From an uncultured Clostridia bacterium (lineage in GTDB: Bacteria; Bacillota; Clostridia; Oscillospirales; CAG-382), in assembly GCA_947305675.1 (NCBI GenBank), contig CAMZED010000002.1, positions 1 through 50,247 on the forward strand: a stretch of DNA of 50,247 bases, in the 5' to 3' direction. The notes under the pieces are model-generated. The model was not told the origin of the DNA. It saw only the letters and a list, made by a program, of their open reading frames with translations, and made no database searches. Below, piece by piece: positions 46,257 to 50,247 of this stretch (the first letter of the stretch is position 1; each line of letters begins with the position of its first letter). A program made the position numbers and the translations under genes.

Positions 46257-47741
46257 ATGATCTCACTTTTGATCTCGGTCGCGGTATTGGTGATCGGGTA
46301 TTTTGTTTACGGTAGGTTTACCGAAAAGATATTTGCTCCCGACGGCAGGGAAACCCCCGCGTTAAGGAAAAACGACGGAGTTGACTTCGTGCCGTTAAAG
46401 ACCTGGAAAGCGTTTCTTATCCAGTTGCTGAACATCGCCGGGACCGGCCCGATATTCGGTGCGCTTATGGGCGCGGTGTTCGGACCCGTGGTGTTTATTT
46501 GGATCGTATTGGGCGCGATCCTGGGCGGCGCCGTTCACGATTATATGAGCGGTATGATCAGTATGCGCCACGACGGAGCTTCCATCGCCGAACTTTCGGG
46601 CGAATATCTGGGCAAACCGGCAAAAATCGTTATGCGTGTTTTTTCGGTGGTATTGCTGGTTTTGTGCGGAGTCGTTTTTGTCACCAGCCCGGCGGGTCTG
46701 CTCGAAAAACTCACCCCGGATTGGATGAACGGCACGTTTTGGACTGTCGTCATCATAGTTTATTATCTTCTTGCGACGCTTCTCCCCATCGATAAACTTA
46801 TCGGCAAACTTTATCCGGTTTTCGGCGTGCTGCTTATAGTAATGGCTGCCGCGGTGATCGGAGGCATAGCTTTTTCGGGCGGGGAATACACCATTCCCGA
46901 ACTCACGTTGGAAAATCTTCATCCCGCCGGGACTCCGGTCTGGCCATATATGTTCGTAACCGTCGCCTGCGGCGCGGTTTCGGGCTTCCACGCGACTCAG
47001 TCGCCCATGATCGCAAAATGCGTCACTTCCGAGAAAGCGGGCAGAAAGGTCTTCTACGGCGCGATGATAAGTGAATCGGTCATCGCGTTGGTATGGGCGG
47101 CGGCGGGCGTTTCGTTTTACGGAACGACTCAACTGCTCAACGAGGCGCTCGCAAGCGGCGCTTCAAACGTGGTTTACGAAATATCCACCGGAGTGCTCGG
47201 CACGTTCGGCGGATTTATCGCTGTCGCGGGGGTGATCATCTGTCCGATCACTTCGGGCGATACGGCGTTCAGGAGCGCAAGACTCATCCTTGCCGAAACC
47301 TTTAAACTCGATCAGAAAAGCCTTAAAAACCGTTTGATCATCACGGTCCCTCTTCTTACTGTCGGCGGGGCGATCACCTGGTTCTCGATAGTAAACAACA
47401 ACGGGTTTCAAACGGTGTGGCGCTATTTCTCGTGGAGCAATCAGACTCTTGCGATGATCGCGCTGTGGGTCATGACGGCATATCTGCTTAAAAAAGGCAA
47501 ATACCGTTTCGGATCGCTCATAACCGCTTTGCCTGCGGCGTTTATGACCGCCGTAAGCGTAACTTACATTTTTATTTCCGGCGAGGGATTCAACGCCGGC
47601 CAGACCTTATCGTATATCGTCGGAGCCTCGGTCGCGGCGGTTCTGCTGTGCGTTTATCTGTTCCTGCTCGTTTCAAAACTGCGCGCGGGCGGTTCGGCGG
47701 CGCCCGGCGACAGAATATCCGGGAAGGCTGATCCGGAATGA
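46257..47741 (+). CDS. cstA: CstA-family carbon starvation / pyruvate-peptide transporter
   Basis: 494 residues from the ATG at 46257 (AAAGGCGG upstream; an ATG 18 bases earlier has no ribosome site). It has about 13 membrane helices. Family blocks are KNDGVDFVPLKTWKAFLIQL, NIAGTGPIFGALMGAVFGP, LGGAVHDYMSGMISMRHDGA, and SGFHATQSPMIAKCVTSEKA, with the C-terminal GDTAFRSARLILAE. This is the short form (~490 vs ~700 residues). CstA proteins import pyruvate or peptides. Its stop overlaps the next gene's ATG, tying transport to nucleoside metabolism. Confidence 0.9.
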   Translation: MISLLISVAVLVIGYFVYGRFTEKIFAPDGRETPALRKNDGVDFVPLKTWKAFLIQLLNIAGTGPIFGALMGAVFGPVVFIWIVLGAILGGAVHDYMSGMISMRHDGASIAELSGEYLGKPAKIVMRVFSVVLLVLCGVVFVTSPAGLLEKLTPDWMNGTFWTVVIIVYYLLATLLPIDKLIGKLYPVFGVLLIVMAAAVIGGIAFSGGEYTIPELTLENLHPAGTPVWPYMFVTVACGAVSGFHATQSPMIAKCVTSEKAGRKVFYGAMISESVIALVWAAAGVSFYGTTQLLNEALASGASNVVYEISTGVLGTFGGFIAVAGVIICPITSGDTAFRSARLILAETFKLDQKSLKNRLIITVPLLTVGGAITWFSIVNNNGFQTVWRYFSWSNQTLAMIALWVMTAYLLKKGKYRFGSLITALPAAFMTAVSVTYIFISGEGFNAGQTLSYIVGASVAAVLLCVYLFLLVSKLRAGGSAAPGDRISGKADPE

Positions 47742-48517
47742 TAACCGGCAGTTTCGACCCCAACGGCGCCGAGATCATCCGCGCCGAATATGCGATCCCG
47801 CAAAAAGCCAAAGAAATCGCCGCCCGTTTTTCGGTCGGGACGGTGATAATCACCTTTTCCGGGCAGCTTATGGACGCCCTGCGCGACAGGGGTACGGTCG
47901 AACCGCTCGACAGCGCGCTTTCGGTCGGATCGGCGGCGTTCAAAAGCAATATTTGCCGTGTTAAAAACAGCGATATCGCCGTTGTGCTTTCGGGCATCGG
48001 CGCGCCGAGCGTCGCCGCGGTCATCGAAGAACTTTTTGCGCTGTTCGGGGTGCGGAATTTTGTCGTTTTCGGCTCCGGCGGCGCACTGACCGATATTCCC
48101 GCCGGGTGCCTGATTGTCCCCGAAAAAGCCTGCCGCGACGAGGGGACGAGTTACCACTACGCTGAGCCTTCCGATTATATCGCAATAAAGAACGCCGGAA
48201 AAATATCGCGGATACTCGAAGAAATCGGAATCGGTCATATATCCGGCGGCACTTGGACGACCGACGCTTTCTACCGCGAGACAGTCGGCAACCGAGCGCG
48301 GCGCGTTGCGGAAGGCTGCGTCTGCGTCGAGATGGAATGCTCCGCGGCGCAGGCGGTATGCGATCTGCGCGGGCTGGAACTTTATCAGTTCATATATGCC
48401 GCCGATTCGCTCGACGGTGAATGGTCGCGCAGGATACTCGGCGAGCTGGAATCGGATTCGCGGCTGAAGTATTTCGCCGTTGCATACGAGATCGCAAAGC
48501 GCGTCATGGGAGAATGA
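47738..48517 (+). CDS. Nucleoside phosphorylase (PNP/UDP family)
   Basis: 259 residues of the PNP_UDP_1 fold, closest by layout to uridine phosphorylase. Motifs: VVLSGIGAPSVAAVIEELFA, VFGSGGALTDIPAGCLIVPE, the nucleoside-binding CVEMECSAAQAVCDLRG (Glu-Met-Glu) and AADSLDGEW. The first 30 residues are variable. It cleaves a nucleoside to base plus ribose-1-phosphate, but whether purine or pyrimidine is unclear. It overlaps cstA (ATGA) and, at its own end, the putative immunity gene (ATGA). Confidence 0.88.
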   Translation: MITGSFDPNGAEIIRAEYAIPQKAKEIAARFSVGTVIITFSGQLMDALRDRGTVEPLDSALSVGSAAFKSNICRVKNSDIAVVLSGIGAPSVAAVIEELFALFGVRNFVVFGSGGALTDIPAGCLIVPEKACRDEGTSYHYAEPSDYIAIKNAGKISRILEEIGIGHISGGTWTTDAFYRETVGNRARRVAEGCVCVEMECSAAQAVCDLRGLELYQFIYAADSLDGEWSRRILGELESDSRLKYFAVAYEIAKRVMGE

Positions 48518-48888
48518 CTTTTAAAATGAGTATTACTATGTTATTCAGCAAATGGTTAGAATGGCAAATCAAATCAATAAAAAACGGGAACGATATTAAA
48601 GCGTTCAACTTCAATCTTTATGAAGCGTCGGATGCAGAAACTGAATTCGATGTGCAAATTGTCGGATGCCCGAGTTATAGCGTCGATGATCCGGACTGGG
48701 CATGCGAAACGGTATTTTCTTCTGGAGAGGATCTTTATCGATTCGATGCCGATGATTGGGAAGCTGCGTTAGAAAAATTCTCAACTATGATAATGGACTA
48801 TCTTGAGAATTGCCCAAATAATGTGTTATCCTTGTGCCCACACATTTCATACGGATTTGTCGATGGGGATTTGATAACTGTTAGGTGA
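48514..48888 (+). CDS. Putative immunity protein of a polymorphic toxin locus
   Basis: 124 residues from the ATG that overlaps the phosphorylase stop; ATGs at 48526 and 48538 are alternatives because GGGAG lies only one base from the first. The composition turns clearly AT-rich relative to all genes before it, a sign of transfer. The sequence (AFNFNLYEASDAETEFDVQI, DDPDWACETVFSSGEDLYRF) is acidic, soluble and signal-less, resembling small immunity proteins encoded after toxin tips. HINT fragments and an LRR protein follow. The assignment rests on composition and context. Confidence 0.5.
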   Translation: MTFKMSITMLFSKWLEWQIKSIKNGNDIKAFNFNLYEASDAETEFDVQIVGCPSYSVDDPDWACETVFSSGEDLYRFDADDWEAALEKFSTMIMDYLENCPNNVLSLCPHISYGFVDGDLITVR

Positions 48889-48984
48889 TAGTATCATTGT
48901 AATTGTAATATTATCATTTGCCATATGATGCAAGTTCGAGTGGCAGTTACTATATCGTTATCGTCTCACTGCAAAGACTCGTGA

Positions 48985-49092
48985 AGCATTATACCTGCTA
49001 CCGGTATGATCATGGGCGGCATAAGTGGGGCGTTGAATCCCTCGTTCTGCTTTGTCGCCGGGACAACCGTTTTGACTTTAATGGCGTACTGA
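48985..49092 (+). pseudogene. HINT (intein-like) domain, N-terminal fragment
   Basis: Between two in-frame stops (TGA at 48982 and 49090) the frame reads SIIPATGMIMGGISGALNPS then FCFVAGTTVLTLMAY. CFVAGTxVLT is the start of the HINT fold used for self-cleavage in Rhs/YD-type toxins, and the Gly-rich stretch before it is the usual end of the core. The domain stops after ~10 residues. Its missing C-terminal part resembles 50054-50247, beyond the LRR gene. No start codon is present, so it is debris of a toxin gene. The rest of 48889-49159 holds nothing else I can identify. Confidence 0.7.
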
Positions 49093-49159
49093 TAAATAAG
49101 ATAATGAGTCCCGGGTTCAAGCAATTAGTATTACACTTGATTAAATGGGGAAATTCAAA

Positions 49160-50053
49160 ATGAGATATCAGGAAAAACACATAGGATCACGGTTTGCCGC
49201 AAGGTTTCTTGAGCTGGCGGTTTATGACGATGAGGACGTTTCGGAACTGAAAACACTTTCGCCCGAGAAAAACGTGATGACCGAGGTTGAGTTCTTGCCA
49301 TATCTCAAATACTTCACAAGTATCGAGAACCTCATATTGCTTCCCGGGGAAATGCCCGAAGATCCTGCACGGCATCTCGCCGGGCTTCAAAACGTCGTGC
49401 GGTTGGGAATAGAATACGATAACCGCGACGCCGACGATGAATACCGCCTCGATCTGTCGGCGTTCAGGAACGTTGAGTATATTGCATCAAAATCCTCGTG
49501 GAATTTCAGAAACGCAGGAGCGGCGACCGCGCTGAAATATTTGCAGGTCCAGTATTGGTGTGAAGATGATCTTGAGTCGCTCGCCGGAACGAATATCGAT
49601 ACGCTTTCGATTTCCGGCGGCAGACTGTGCACTCTTGAAGTGTCGGAGCAAATTCCGCTTAAGGTATTATCGCTTTCATACTTAAGGCGGCTCGAAAGCC
49701 TTTCGGGAGTGGAAGCTCTGCCTTTGAAAATGTTGGAGCTGGATCATTGCTCGAAAATCAGCGACTTTGATCTTCTTCGCGAAAGCACGGTCGAGTATTT
49801 GCTGTTATACGGCGGCAACCGCTTGAACGATATAGGCTTTATTTCCGATATGCGCTGTCTGCGCAGAGCAATGCTCGACGTTTTTGTCGGCAACGGAGAT
49901 CTGTCCCCGCTCGACTCGTTGGAAAAAGCGGTGATCCTTACCGACAAAAAGAATTTCAACCGCAAAAATTCCGATCTACCAAAAACGGCAGAAGAATACT
50001 CCGTCAGCGGGATCCCTTCGTGGCGATTCCTTTTCGGCGACAGAAGATTATAA
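49160..50053 (+). CDS. Leucine-rich-repeat protein, immunity-like
   Basis: 297 residues from the ATG at 49160 (GGGGAAA eight bases upstream; an ATG at 49145 is the alternative). After ~45 residues come irregular LRR units: LKYFTSIENLILLPGEMPED, LAGLQNVVRLGIEYD, LSAFRNVEYIASKS, IDTLSISGGRLCTLEV, LKVLSLSYLRRLESLSGVEA, LKMLELDHCSKISDFDLL. There is no signal peptide, so it is probably cytoplasmic. LRR proteins are common immunity proteins in polymorphic-toxin arrays. Immediately after its TAA, in the same frame, comes the C-terminal HINT fragment. Confidence 0.72.
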   Translation: MRYQEKHIGSRFAARFLELAVYDDEDVSELKTLSPEKNVMTEVEFLPYLKYFTSIENLILLPGEMPEDPARHLAGLQNVVRLGIEYDNRDADDEYRLDLSAFRNVEYIASKSSWNFRNAGAATALKYLQVQYWCEDDLESLAGTNIDTLSISGGRLCTLEVSEQIPLKVLSLSYLRRLESLSGVEALPLKMLELDHCSKISDFDLLRESTVEYLLLYGGNRLNDIGFISDMRCLRRAMLDVFVGNGDLSPLDSLEKAVILTDKKNFNRKNSDLPKTAEEYSVSGIPSWRFLFGDRRL

Positions 50054-50247
50054 ACTGCGAACGTAAAACTCAACTGCGAAACTCTACGCTGCACAGAAGT
50101 GCACCCGTTCCAGGTAAAAGGCAAAGGCTGGGTCAATGCCGTCGATCTGCAGGAAGGCGAGCTTGTTTACGACAGGGATTGGAACGCGTACGCGATAACT
50201 CGAGTAACACATATCACCCTTTCTGAACCGGTAGAAGTATATAACTT
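50054..50247 (+). pseudogene. HINT domain, C-terminal fragment (runs off the window)
   Basis: Directly after the LRR stop, in the same frame and without a start codon, the sequence reads TANVKLNCETLRCTEVHPFQ, VKGKGWVNAVDLQEGELVYD, then ITRVTHITLSEPVEVYN. ETLxCTxxHPFxVxGKGWVxAxxLxxG and the closing VEVYNF are the C-terminal blocks of the pretoxin HINT domain, including the histidine of block F/G. The toxin tip would lie past the window edge. With 48985-49092 it flanks the LRR gene. Confidence 0.72.

Overview
The window looks like a chromosomal segment of an uncultured, moderately GC-rich member of the Bacillota, class Clostridia (Oscillospiraceae-like). The evidence is gene content: a DnaD/DnaI-type helicase loader pair, NrdR, a TepA-type ClpP homologue, a DUF1934 protein, a short type-3 ProRS, strong GGAGG-like ribosome sites and sigma-A promoters with 16-17 bp spacers. 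No rRNA, prophage or CRISPR array is present. TAA, TGA and TAG behave as ordinary stops.

Layout. (1) 1-900 is a debris and structure zone: a methyltransferase pseudogene with two in-frame TAA codons, a truncated four-helix-bundle (23S rRNA IVP-like) remnant, an array of small hairpins punctuated by ATGATG then CATCAT, and tRNA-Gly(CCC) with a 26-bp copy of its 3' end 176 bp away. (2) 966-8874 holds tepA and a giant cyclic-beta-glucan-synthase-like gene (GT84, glycoamylase and GH94 modules). (3) 8989-9897 is a STAS protein with a degenerate RsbW-like partner. (4) 9984-15700 is a minus-strand block of four lipoproteins carrying discoidin, DUF4855, cadherin-like and SLH-like modules, two of them recent duplicates. 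(5) 15803-26249 is mostly housekeeping: nrdR, deoD, a U32 protein, a TIM-barrel isomerase, clpP, an AEC transporter, ddl-murI-DUF1934, dnaD-dnaI-rnhA. (6) 32224 down to 26302 is a tight five-gene minus-strand operon: surface repeat protein, small membrane protein, NUDIX hydrolase and two tandem class-C beta-lactamase-like hydrolases. (7) 32389-39417 holds proS, then minD, an MGS-fold protein that has lost catalytic residues, hisS, aspS and a transglutaminase lipoprotein. (8) 39472-45898 is a Gld-type ABC system (ATPase, permease, GldG-like, DUF4340, lipoprotein). (9) 45899-48517 is an IS remnant, a CstA-family transporter and a nucleoside phosphorylase. (10) 48514-50247 is a polymorphic-toxin immunity island: a small AT-rich putative immunity gene, then an LRR protein inserted between the N-terminal and C-terminal pieces of a broken HINT domain.

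The best candidates for something not well described are the MGS-like protein lodged in a minD operon, the five-gene surface protein/NUDIX/serine-hydrolase operon, the degenerate kinase-STAS switch, the hairpin array beside the tRNA, and the HINT domain interrupted by an immunity-like gene. All functions are inferred from sequence reading; no database search was run.
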